From an uncultured Collinsella sp. (GTDB lineage: Bacteria; Actinomycetota; Coriobacteriia; Coriobacteriales; Coriobacteriaceae), in NCBI GenBank assembly GCA_938023085.1, contig CALHDP010000006.1, forward strand, positions 1 through 15,343: 15,343 nt of DNA, written 5' to 3'. The notes under the pieces are model-generated. The model was not told the DNA's origin, ran no database searches, and worked only from the letters and a program-made list of their open reading frames with translations. Position numbers and translations under genes: made by a program. This document shows, piece by piece, positions 1 to 5,640 of this stretch (its first letter is position 1; every line of letters starts with the position of its first letter).

Positions 1-42
1 CGTAGCCCGAGACGGTCCCGGGCTGACAATTTCGACTGTAAT

Positions 43-100
43 GGACGTTCTTTAATGACTAGTCGTTTAAGAACGTCCCCAAAAGCTAGTCGTTTGGGAC
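43..100. repeat. Overlapping inverted repeats with 10-bp direct repeat
   Basis: GGACGTTCTT (43-52) is perfectly complementary to AAGAACGTCC (69-78). A second hairpin can form between GTCCCCAAA (75-83) and TTTGGGAC (93-100), with one bulged C. The two stems share 75-78, so they exclude each other. CTAGTCGTTT occurs twice, at 59-68 and 86-95, and GACTAGTC (57-64) is itself a palindrome. No coding frame here is convincing. A further 6-bp stem (4-9 with 19-24) sits at the window edge. The purpose is unknown; it may be a dispersed intergenic repeat. Confidence 0.55.
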
Positions 101-126
101 AGTCTTTGATGGTGAAGCACGGAGAC

Positions 127-225
127 GGCTTTACGAGGGGCCCCAGGTTGGCGCGAAAGAGGAGCGAAGCGTACTTGGGTACGCGAGCGACGAATGAACG
201 CCAAGATGGGGTGGCTCGTAAAGCC
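127..225. repeat. About 99-bp imperfect palindromic intergenic element
   Basis: GGCTTTACGAG (127-137) is perfectly complementary to CTCGTAAAGCC (215-225). Nested inside are CCCCA (141-145) with TGGGG (207-211), TTGGCG (148-153) with CGCCAA (199-204), and an apical hairpin GCGTAC (169-174) with GTACGC (179-184) around a TTGG loop. The element starts 8 bp past the trpP stop codon. It has no T-tract on either side, so it does not look like a simple intrinsic terminator. It could be a dispersed palindromic repeat or a 3' UTR structure of trpP. Complementarity is seen; function is not. Confidence 0.6.
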
Positions 226-232
226 GAGCGGG

Positions 233-805
233 TTAGTTGAGCCTAAGGGCCTTCTGAATGGGCAGGTAGAGGGCGCCGACCAGAATGGCGTTAAAGACGG
301 CGGTCATGGCGACGACGGGCAGCATGGCGGCGGCGAGCTCGCCTACCACGCCGAGCATGGCCATCTTGATGATCATGAAGATGACGCCGGAGACAAAGGT
401 GGTCAGGAAGGTTGCGACAATGGCGATCGCGGGCTTGACCTGACCGTTCTTGCCGGCGGCGTTGACGATGCCGGCCATGAGCATGGCGGCGATGCCTTCG
501 GCGGCAAAATCGACAAAGGGCGAAGTGGTGGTGATCTGGATCACGGCAGCCGAGATGAGGCCAATGACGAGCGCCTGACCGATGTTGGGGCGAACGACCA
601 GGATGGTGAGGCAGAAGGCCGAGATGATGAACTCGGGGCTGATCATGCCGCCCGAGATGCCCGAGATTGCCTTGCCGACGGTGAAGTTGAGGATGAAGCC
701 GGCGGCGAGCAGGATGGCGAGCAGGACGAGGGCGCGGACATCGAGTTTGCCGCGGTCGGCGGTCTGGACGGTGCGGGGCTGGGCGGCGGTGGTGTTCTGA
801 GACAT
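233..805 (-). CDS. trpP: Tryptophan transporter TrpP family
   Basis: Small, very hydrophobic 190-residue integral membrane protein, expected to import tryptophan across the cytoplasmic membrane. It resembles Bacillus TrpP in length and layout: a short polar N-terminus (about 20 residues), then about five or six hydrophobic segments. It contains an ALVIGLISAAVIQITTTSP stretch in the middle and a C-terminal AMLP..AVFNAI...PIQKALR block, both matching the family pattern as I remember it. The ATG at 805 is chosen because AAAGGA lies 8 bases upstream; an in-frame TTG ten codons earlier lacks a ribosome binding site. The assignment is strongly supported by its leader, which encodes a peptide with three adjacent Trp codons followed by a terminator, so expression should rise when charged tRNA-Trp is scarce. 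An alternative would be another ECF S-component-like transporter, but the Trp leader argues for tryptophan. Confidence 0.85.
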   Translation of the reverse strand: MSQNTTAAQPRTVQTADRGKLDVRALVLLAILLAAGFILNFTVGKAISGISGGMISPEFIISAFCLTILVVRPNIGQALVIGLISAAVIQITTTSPFVDFAAEGIAAMLMAGIVNAAGKNGQVKPAIAIVATFLTTFVSGVIFMIIKMAMLGVVGELAAAMLPVVAMTAVFNAILVGALYLPIQKALRLN

Positions 806-850
806 GGTGAAAATCCTTTCGGAAGGGGAGTGCAAGAGAAAAGCGGAGGC

Positions 851-980
851 GCGTGATGCGAATGCGATCGGGCTCGAGATAGAAAAAGGCCCCCGGTCGA
901 AACCGGAGGCCTTCCAATCACCTAGAGCGCAAAAACAGGCATGAGAGACTCACTGTCGACCGATCGTATTCGCATCACGC
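851..980 (-). other. Long-range 21-nt complement enclosing the Trp attenuator
   Basis: Bases 851-871 and 960-980 are reverse complements at 20 of 21 positions (core GATGCGAAT). On the transcript, 960-980 is the leader-peptide segment directly after the three Trp codons. Its partner at 851-871 lies between the attenuator terminator and the trpP ribosome binding site. The helix would enclose the whole terminator. Its downstream strand is made only after read-through, so it cannot decide termination; it could instead affect translation or stability of full-length mRNA. Pairing is seen; role is inferred. Confidence 0.6.
881..913 (-). terminator. Attenuator terminator of the trpP leader
   Basis: Read on the minus strand, AAGGCCTCCGGT pairs with ACCGGGGGCCTT around a TTCG tetraloop, with one G-U wobble, and five T residues follow. 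It lies between the leader-peptide stop (950) and the trpP start (805). A 7-base leader segment (956-962) at the end of the leader ORF is complementary to the 3' half of this stem (894-900). That gives a candidate antiterminator, left free when a ribosome stalls at the Trp codons and covered when it reaches the stop. Confidence 0.85.
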
Positions 981-1018
981 CACCACCAGTTGTTGAGAGA
1001 CGTCATCGTGTCCTTCAT
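950..1018 (-). CDS. trpL: Trp leader peptide (22 codons, three consecutive Trp)
   Basis: The frame encodes M-K-D-T-M-T-S-L-N-N-W-W-W-R-D-A-N-T-I-G-R-Q and then TGA. AAAGGAGT precedes the ATG at 1018 with about 8 bases of spacing, a good ribosome binding site. The TGG triplet run occupies 980-988. The peptide itself probably has no function; translation senses Trp-tRNA. A stalled ribosome at 980-988 should leave 956-962 free to pair with the 3' half of the terminator stem (894-900), allowing transcription into trpP. A ribosome that reaches the stop would cover that segment and permit termination. Trp leader peptides are well known ahead of trp biosynthesis operons in actinobacteria; here one precedes a transporter gene. 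It is the only small frame in this 400-base gap with both a ribosome binding site and a following terminator. Confidence 0.88.
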   Translation of the reverse strand: MKDTMTSLNNWWWRDANTIGRQ

Positions 1019-1076
1019 ATTGGTGACTCCTTTCGTGATGCCATGGCGCGGTCGCACCTAGTTGCTGTTGCGCTGC

Positions 1077-1085
1077 ACTATAGCA
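1077..1085 (-). promoter_or_regulatory. Extended -10 promoter for the trpL-trpP transcript
   Basis: On the minus strand TGCTATAGT gives a TGn extended -10 hexamer TATAGT about 60 bases upstream of the leader-peptide start. No convincing -35 is present 17 bases further up, where the sequence is a run of C, as is common with extended -10 promoters. CGCTG (1071-1075) and CAGCG (1086-1090) flank the hexamer as a short dyad, which may be incidental. Inferred from sequence only. Confidence 0.5.
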
Positions 1086-1105
1086 CAGCGAAGTGTGTGC
1101 GGGGG

Positions 1106-1140
1106 AATCTTTTTTGAAAAGATTTCAGGCGGGTTTCCCG
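1106..1140. other. Two short hairpins upstream of the trpL promoter
   Basis: AATCTTTT (1106-1113) pairs with AAAAGATT (1117-1124) around TTG. CGGG (1130-1133) pairs with CCCG (1137-1140) around TTT. They lie between the peptidase terminator and the trpL promoter. The first resembles an A/T-rich symmetric site or part of a read-through terminator. No function can be assigned. Confidence 0.35.
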
Positions 1141-1149
1141 TCGGTCAAT

Positions 1150-1196
1150 AAGAGCGGGCTAAGCGGGTGAGGTGACTCATGTGCCCCGCCCGCTCA
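1150..1196 (-). terminator. Probable terminator after the C69 peptidase
   Basis: On the minus strand GAGCGGGC (1195-1188) pairs perfectly with GCCCGCTC (1159-1152), followed by TTATTG. The loop is about 28 nt and contains further G/C pairing options (GCGGG with CCCGC). The U-tract is poor, so this is a probable rather than strong intrinsic terminator. Its position, 18 bases past the stop codon, fits. Confidence 0.5.
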
Positions 1197-1213
1197 GCTA
1201 GGACATGAGGGTC

Positions 1214-3016
1214 TTAGGCCTTCTTGCGACGATAGATCACGTAGGCGCAGACACCGATGATGACGACGGCGCCAACGGCCATGGCGGCCATGTTGTTGCC
1301 CTCGGACTTCTCCTCGGCGGCCTCTTCCTCTTCGGCCTCGGGCTCGGCCACGTCCTCATCGGAAAGGGCCTCGTCGGCGTAGGTGATGGACTCGACCAGG
1401 CAGTCGTTGTCAGCATCGTAGTCACTCGGGACGAACTCCTCGGAGAAATCGCCCTCCTTGAGGTAGTCGCGCATCTCCTCGAGCATGGCCTTGCACTTAA
1501 CATAGGTGTTCTTGGTTGCAGCCTTGCCGGCCTTGTTGGCCAGGGCGGTACGGGCCTCGGTGCCTTCTTCGGCCTGCATGGCCTCGTCGACGGTCAGGTT
1601 CTGCTCGATGAGTTCCTTCTGCAGGGCGTCGAGATAGGCGCGGACGCCGGTGGCGCAGTGGTCGCGGTTCTCATAGGCGAGCGTGTTGATGTCCATGAGG
1701 ACGTAGTTGATGGAGTTCTTGGGCTCCTCGTTGTTCACGACGTCTTCCTCTTCGCAGTGATCGAAGGAGACATCCTGATCGCTGAAGTAGGGGCTGACCT
1801 CGGTGAGCAGTGCGGAGTAGAAGGGGATGGCGACGGAGAATTCGGCGTTGGAGAGCATCTCCCACTGAATGGTCGCGATCTCGGGGTCCATGCCCTGACG
1901 GATCTGGAAGGTGTGGATCTCGGTGTTGCGGTTGGAGCCGATGGCATAGGCGCCGTCGGTGTTGGCGTTGAGGCCGGCGACATTCTCGCCGCGAGCGGCG
2001 AAGGAACGAATCATCTCAAAGGTGTTCCAGTCGGACTTGCCGGGCTGGAAGAACAGCGGCTGCATCTCGTGGACCAGGGCGCCGGTCGTGGCGCGAGCCT
2101 CTTCGCGCTCGTCCTTGACGATCTCGTAGTCGGTGCCCTCGGCAAGCGGAGCCATGAAGTAATCACGACCCTGGATATAGCGCGACCACTGGTGCATACC
2201 GGCCTCGCTAATCTCCTCGCCGTAGGTCTTGGCGACGTCGAACTTGCCGTCGGTGTACTCGGCAAAGCCCTTCTCCTTAGGCATGGACTCGATGCCTTCG
2301 GAATGGAGACAGTTCTCGGTGTCATCGAGGTCGACGTTATAGGTGAGGTTGCCGATGTTGGGGTTGAGCGAGGCGATGTCATCGGCGAGCTTCATAGCAA
2401 TCCACTGATGGCCGGAAAGCGCGGCGAACAACCAGGTCTCGGTGCTGTCGGCGATGATGATCTGGTCGTTGGAGCAGACGCCCTGCTCGTCGATCAGGCT
2501 GCCGATGAGCTCGACGCCCTCGCGGGCCGTGGCGCTCTCGCCCAGGATGACGCTGGCATAGCTGTATTCGCCAATGCCAGTCTCCTCGGTGATGGGGTCG
2601 GCCTCTTCGGCCTTCTCGTTATAGGAGGTGCTCAGCGTGGCAGAGCAGGAGACGCCCTTCTCGTTGATGCCTGCCTCGGAATATGCGTCGTAGCGATCTT
2701 CCCACTGCGAGGGGTTGTCGCGAACGAAGGTGTAGCGGTAGGTTGCGCCCTTGGACTTGTACTCAAAACCGGACTCGACCGAGGTGTACTCGTTGCCGTC
2801 CTTGTGTGCGGGCTCAATGCCAAAGTGCTTGACATAGCGCGGACCGAAGTCCTCGGAACGGCCGTAGTACGTGTTGCCGTCTGCCGTGAGCTTGCTGCCC
2901 ATGTAGATCTGGGTGCAGGCGAGTGCCGAAGTCGGCATGGCCATGATGGCCGTTGCTCCAAACGCAAGGCCGCAGCCGAGCTTTTTGAGCGTGTTGACAG
3001 GATGAGTAAACCTCAT
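1214..3016 (-). CDS. Secreted membrane-anchored C69 family dipeptidase
   Basis: 600-residue Ntn-hydrolase peptidase of family C69 (PepD/dipeptidase A type), expected to cleave dipeptides outside the membrane. Residues 1-33 form a signal peptide (positive N-region, hydrophobic core, SALA before the cut). Cys34 in ACTQIYMG then becomes the N-terminal nucleophile; T.DG...GR.ED just after it is typical of the family. The C-terminus has an acidic Glu/Ala linker, one transmembrane segment (MAAMAVGAVVIIGVCAYVIY) and a basic RRKKA tail, so the enzyme is probably displayed on the cell surface. Start at 3016 is chosen because GGGAGG lies 5 bases upstream and the signal peptide follows at once; the frame extends 20 codons further without a binding site. 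The gene is transcribed alone, toward trpP. Its neighbour's tryptophan uptake suggests, but does not prove, a shared role in amino-acid scavenging. Confidence 0.88.
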   Translation of the reverse strand: MRFTHPVNTLKKLGCGLAFGATAIMAMPTSALACTQIYMGSKLTADGNTYYGRSEDFGPRYVKHFGIEPAHKDGNEYTSVESGFEYKSKGATYRYTFVRDNPSQWEDRYDAYSEAGINEKGVSCSATLSTSYNEKAEEADPITEETGIGEYSYASVILGESATAREGVELIGSLIDEQGVCSNDQIIIADSTETWLFAALSGHQWIAMKLADDIASLNPNIGNLTYNVDLDDTENCLHSEGIESMPKEKGFAEYTDGKFDVAKTYGEEISEAGMHQWSRYIQGRDYFMAPLAEGTDYEIVKDEREEARATTGALVHEMQPLFFQPGKSDWNTFEMIRSFAARGENVAGLNANTDGAYAIGSNRNTEIHTFQIRQGMDPEIATIQWEMLSNAEFSVAIPFYSALLTEVSPYFSDQDVSFDHCEEEDVVNNEEPKNSINYVLMDINTLAYENRDHCATGVRAYLDALQKELIEQNLTVDEAMQAEEGTEARTALANKAGKAATKNTYVKCKAMLEEMRDYLKEGDFSEEFVPSDYDADNDCLVESITYADEALSDEDVAEPEAEEEEAAEEKSEGNNMAAMAVGAVVIIGVCAYVIYRRKKA

Positions 3017-3062
3017 AATCCCTCCCAACCGTTGAAACCCCGCGGAACCGTGCAGGATTTCA

Positions 3063-3100
3063 GCTAATAAATACATCTATTAGCCTATAGGAAGTCTCAA
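3063..3100 (-). promoter_or_regulatory. Candidate promoter and operator dyad of the C69 gene
   Basis: GCTAATA (3063-3069) and TATTAGC (3078-3084) form a perfect 7-bp dyad with an 8-bp spacer, about 50 bases upstream of the start codon. A TTGAGA -35-like hexamer on the minus strand lies at 3100-3095. No -10 sits at the ideal 17-bp spacing; TAGATG or TATTTA inside the dyad are the nearest candidates. The dyad would overlap the -10 region, as expected for a repressor site. Inference from sequence. Confidence 0.4.
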
Positions 3101-3183
3101 TAGTATTCATCTATTTCGATGAAATACTCGATGAGCGTCCTAAAATATGCGATGAGCGGACAAGAATACTCATTATCTAGCTT
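3100..3183. repeat. Four degenerate motifs at exact 21-bp spacing
   Basis: TATTC (3104), TACTC (3125), TATGC (3146) and TACTC (3167) begin cores spaced exactly 21 bp apart. The two middle copies are the most alike: AAATACTCGATGAGCG (3122-3137) and AAATATGCGATGAGCG (3143-3158). A 21-bp period is two helical turns, placing all copies on one face of the DNA. The array ends just upstream of the -35-like element of the C69 gene, suggesting cooperative binding by an activator. The binding protein is unknown. Confidence 0.55.
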
Positions 3184-3196
3184 TATTTAAATAAAG
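3181..3196. repeat. Perfect 16-bp A/T-rich palindrome
   Basis: CTTTATTTAAATAAAG is its own reverse complement. It directly abuts the 21-bp motif array, and AATAAAG recurs at 3221-3227. It could be a regulator site or an A/T-rich bend; nothing in the sequence decides this. Confidence 0.45.
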
Positions 3197-3246
3197 ACGC
3201 CCTGCAATTACTGTACCTGAATAAAGCGCCTTGCACGGGGCACAAA

Positions 3247-3290
3247 GAAAAATCCCCCGCTGTCGTGCAAATGCATAAACAACAGGGGAG
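3247..3290 (-). terminator. Intrinsic terminator of the lipid kinase operon
   Basis: On the minus strand TCCCC and TGT (3289-3282) pair with ACA and GGGGA (3263-3253), with a two-base GC bulge, and are followed by TTTTTC. It lies 35 bases past the stop of the 30-residue membrane peptide gene, closing that operon and insulating the C69 promoter region. Confidence 0.65.
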
Positions 3291-3324
3291 ACGATAATTG
3301 GATGAATATCATACCAATGTGGAA

Positions 3325-3417
3325 TTACTTCTTCCGGCGGTGGATCACGTTAATCGCATAGCCGACGAGCATGGCCAGAACAATGACGATAAAGCCGAGC
3401 AGGGGATTGTCGTTCAT
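3325..3417 (-). CDS. 30-residue single-span membrane peptide
   Basis: This short frame encodes MNDNPLLGFIVIVLAMLVGY followed by AINVIHRRKK. It has one transmembrane helix of about 20 residues and a basic C-terminal tail, predicting an inner-face C-terminus. The upstream kinase stop codon TAG runs straight into the ribosome binding site (TAGGAGGACCCCATG), with 9 bases between the genes, so translational coupling is likely. The codons look native and a terminator follows 35 bases later, making this the last gene of a two-gene operon. I recognise no family. Possible roles are a kinase-associated membrane anchor or regulator, but that rests on context only. A frame this short could arise by chance; the ribosome binding site and coupling argue against it. 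Confidence 0.75.
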   Translation of the reverse strand: MNDNPLLGFIVIVLAMLVGYAINVIHRRKK

Positions 3418-3426
3418 GGGGTCCTC

Positions 3427-4344
3427 CTATTTTCCGAGCGGGGAGAATTCGTCGACGATGAGGTCGAGGCATTGCGGAAGCGCGCGGGCTCCAAAGACGC
3501 CCGAGTTGCTGGAGATGATCTCGCCATCGAACTGCATGCCCAGCGACGGCGTGCAGGTGATTTTGGCTTCCTTGGTCTGGATGATCTTGAACTGCGGACG
3601 GCCGAGCACCTTGCCGGCGGGGTCGAGCGCGGCGGTGATCACAGTGGGCAGGAGCTGGACGGTTTTTACGGGCTCGATGACCGCGATGTCGACCATGCCG
3701 TCGTTCATGCGGCAGTCGGGGAACAGGTTGATGTCGTTTTGAATGACCGAGGTGTTGCCGGCCATGCAGCAGATGCCATCGAGCTCCTCGACAATGCCGT
3801 CATGCTCAATCGTAAAATGCGCCACCGTGGGGTTGGGTGTGGCGAGCGCCGACAGGAAATAGGCGATCTCGCCGATGTCGTTTTTGGCGGGGGCGGCCTT
3901 CATCATGATCTCGGCGTCGAAGCCCGAGCCGGCGATGATGATAAAGCCGTGGCGCTTCTCGTTGCCGTTCTCGTCGAGCCAAAAGAGCTCGCCCATGTCC
4001 ACTTTGACCGTGCGACCGGCGCGGCAAGCCTTGGCAAGCGCCGCTGCCTCGGGGGCATTGCCGATGTTGTTGAAGAACAGGCAGGCTGTGCCGGAGGGGA
4101 AGACGAGCGTGGGGACACCGCATCCGCGCATCTGGTCGAGCACGTTGGAGACGGTGCCGTCGCCGCCCGAAACGACCACGCGATCAAACTCGCGCACGTC
4201 TGCCACGGCGTCCTCGGGCTCCATGCCATCGCCGATAAAACGCATCACGACCTCGTCGCCGCCCTGCGCGAGGGCGTGCGTGAATGCGTAGATTTCATCT
4301 GAGCTGGGGCCCGATGCCGGGTTGTGGATGATAAGGCAGCGCAT
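3427..4344 (-). CDS. YegS/BmrU-type diacylglycerol or lipid kinase
   Basis: 305-residue soluble lipid kinase of the diacylglycerol kinase catalytic-domain family, expected to phosphorylate diacylglycerol or a related lipid at the membrane. The N-terminal half shows the NPASG loop (8-12) and the nucleotide-binding SGGDGT motif (59-64). The family's usual GTGND loop is replaced by SGTACLF (84-90), which is notable because that Asn-Asp pair is normally conserved. The C-terminal beta-sandwich half contains MNDGMVDI, matching the conserved D.NDG..D region. Length is normal. The ribosome binding site for the ATG at 4344 is weak. It is divergent from rnd and overlaps it at the promoter, and it is followed by a coupled 30-residue membrane peptide. 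Substrate is uncertain because lipid preference varies within the family. Confidence 0.82.
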   Translation of the reverse strand: MRCLIIHNPASGPSSDEIYAFTHALAQGGDEVVMRFIGDGMEPEDAVADVREFDRVVVSGGDGTVSNVLDQMRGCGVPTLVFPSGTACLFFNNIGNAPEAAALAKACRAGRTVKVDMGELFWLDENGNEKRHGFIIIAGSGFDAEIMMKAAPAKNDIGEIAYFLSALATPNPTVAHFTIEHDGIVEELDGICCMAGNTSVIQNDINLFPDCRMNDGMVDIAVIEPVKTVQLLPTVITAALDPAGKVLGRPQFKIIQTKEAKITCTPSLGMQFDGEIISSNSGVFGARALPQCLDLIVDEFSPLGK

Positions 4345-4351
4345 ACTTACG

Positions 4352-4380
4352 TTCCCGTTCTGTGACTAACCGAGTATAGT
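4352..4380. promoter_or_regulatory. Overlapping divergent promoters (lipid kinase and rnd)
   Basis: On the plus strand TATAGT (4375-4380) has TTCCCG 17 bases upstream (4352-4357) and could serve rnd. On the minus strand TATACT (4378-4373) could serve the lipid kinase with a leader of about 20 bases. The two -10 hexamers share four bases, so polymerase binding in one direction should exclude the other. No good -35 is seen for the minus-strand promoter. Confidence 0.4.
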
Positions 4381-4442
4381 TGTAAGGCAATGCCGATATC
4401 CTACCCGTGTTTTTCGGGCCTAACCTTATTCGATGGGTTGAT

Positions 4443-5576
4443 ATGTACATTTCCACACATCAGGCTCTACTCGACTTTTGCCAGCGCGCCCGTGAGTTCG
4501 ACGCGATTGCCGTCGATACCGAGTTTTTGCGCGAGCGCACGTTCCATCCGCGCCTGTGCTTGGTTCAGATTGCCACCCCTGCCGAGAGCGTCGCGGTCGA
4601 TCCTTTGGTGATCGACGACCTGTCGCCGCTTGCCGAGCTTATGGCCGACGAGAGCGTGACTAAGGTCTTCCACGCCTGCTCGCAGGATATGGAGGTCATG
4701 CTCCATACCGTGGGCGTGCTGCCGCGTCCCATTTTTGACACGCAGGTGGCCGCCGCCTTTTTGGGCGAGCGCCAGCAGATTTCCTACGGCGCGCTCGTGC
4801 AGACGTTTTGTGGCGTCTCATTGCCCAAGACCGAGTCGCTGACCGACTGGTCGCGCCGCCCGCTGACTGATAAGCAGGTCGAGTACGCGATCGATGACGT
4901 CAAGTACTTGATCGTCGCCTATACCGAGATGATGAGTCGCCTGCGCGAGCTGGGCCGGGTGGACTGGGTGCTCGACGAGTTGCGTCCGCTGGCCGACGAG
5001 TCGCACTACCGCGCCGACCGCCATGAGGCGTTTCGCAAGGTCAAGCGCATCAACTCGTGTAGCCGTCACCAGTTGGGCATCGCACGCGAGCTTGCCGCTT
5101 GGCGCGAGGACCGCGCCGAGCGCCGCAACATCCCGCGCAAGTGGGTCATGTCCGACGATACGCTGCTGGCCCTGGTTAAACGTAATCCCGTTCGTGTTGA
5201 GGAGTTCCGCAGCATTCGCGGTACCGACCAGCTGGGGGAGCGCGACGTGGACGGCGCGCTCATGGCCATTAAGCGCGGTGCGAGCTGCCCACACGATCGC
5301 CTGCCGCTCATGGTGCGCGGGCACCGTCAGATTTCGCCGGAGTTGGAGAGCGTGACGGACCTGATGTATGCGCTCATTCGCCTGGTTGCCGAGCGCTCGG
5401 GCGTGGCGACCTCGGTCATTGCCTCGCGCGATGACCTGGCCGACTATATTGAGCATCCCGAGCAGAGCCCCCTGCGCGAAGGCTGGCGCTTTGAGCTCGT
5501 GGGTTCGCGTCTGGACGATCTGCTTTCCGGCAATATGGGGCTCACCGTGAAGGACGGAAAGATTGAACTGTTATAG
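4443..5576 (+). CDS. rnd: Ribonuclease D
   Basis: 377-residue 3'-5' exoribonuclease of the DEDDy class, which trims tRNA and other stable RNA 3' ends. Motif I is VDTEF (Asp25, Glu27), motif II is HACSQDMEV (Asp82), and motif III is YAIDDVKYL (Tyr148, Asp152), so all metal-binding residues are present. An HRDC-type helical domain follows at roughly 205-285, in the block with RHQLGIARELAAWRE. Length is close to E. coli RNase D. I chose the ATG at 4443 because homology-like sequence begins there; an in-frame GTG at 4407 adds 12 residues unlike the family. Neither start has a strong ribosome binding site. The gene is divergent from the lipid kinase and 64 bases ahead of the metallopeptidase gene. 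Confidence 0.92.
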   Translation: MYISTHQALLDFCQRAREFDAIAVDTEFLRERTFHPRLCLVQIATPAESVAVDPLVIDDLSPLAELMADESVTKVFHACSQDMEVMLHTVGVLPRPIFDTQVAAAFLGERQQISYGALVQTFCGVSLPKTESLTDWSRRPLTDKQVEYAIDDVKYLIVAYTEMMSRLRELGRVDWVLDELRPLADESHYRADRHEAFRKVKRINSCSRHQLGIARELAAWREDRAERRNIPRKWVMSDDTLLALVKRNPVRVEEFRSIRGTDQLGERDVDGALMAIKRGASCPHDRLPLMVRGHRQISPELESVTDLMYALIRLVAERSGVATSVIASRDDLADYIEHPEQSPLREGWRFELVGSRLDDLLSGNMGLTVKDGKIELL

Positions 5577-5640
5577 GGAAGCCTAGCCGGCTGAGTGGGT
5601 AGAATGTCTCCAACGTGTAACTCGATTCGGAGGAATTCGC

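Noticed and set aside
30..34. Lipoprotein reading of the C69 peptidase (residues around Cys34)
   Set aside because: The sequence before Cys34 is ALA rather than a good lipobox (no Leu/Val/Ile at -3), and the Cys is the family's expected N-terminal nucleophile. Coordinates given here are residue numbers, not bases.
194..856. Plus-strand frame of 220 codons across trpP
   Set aside because: Asp/Gly/His-rich antisense of the membrane protein gene; the minus-strand gene has leader, ribosome binding site and family similarity.
881..1080. T-box riboswitch or TRAP-binding site ahead of trpP
   Set aside because: No T-box consensus and no series of spaced GAG/UAG triplets; the three Trp codons in a translated leader explain the region better.
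1205..3067. Long open frame (620 codons) on the plus strand opposite the C69 peptidase
   Set aside because: It mirrors the peptidase gene in the complementary frame, is full of Gly/Val/Leu/Asp runs typical of antisense reading of GC-rich coding DNA, and has no ribosome binding site or recognisable motif.
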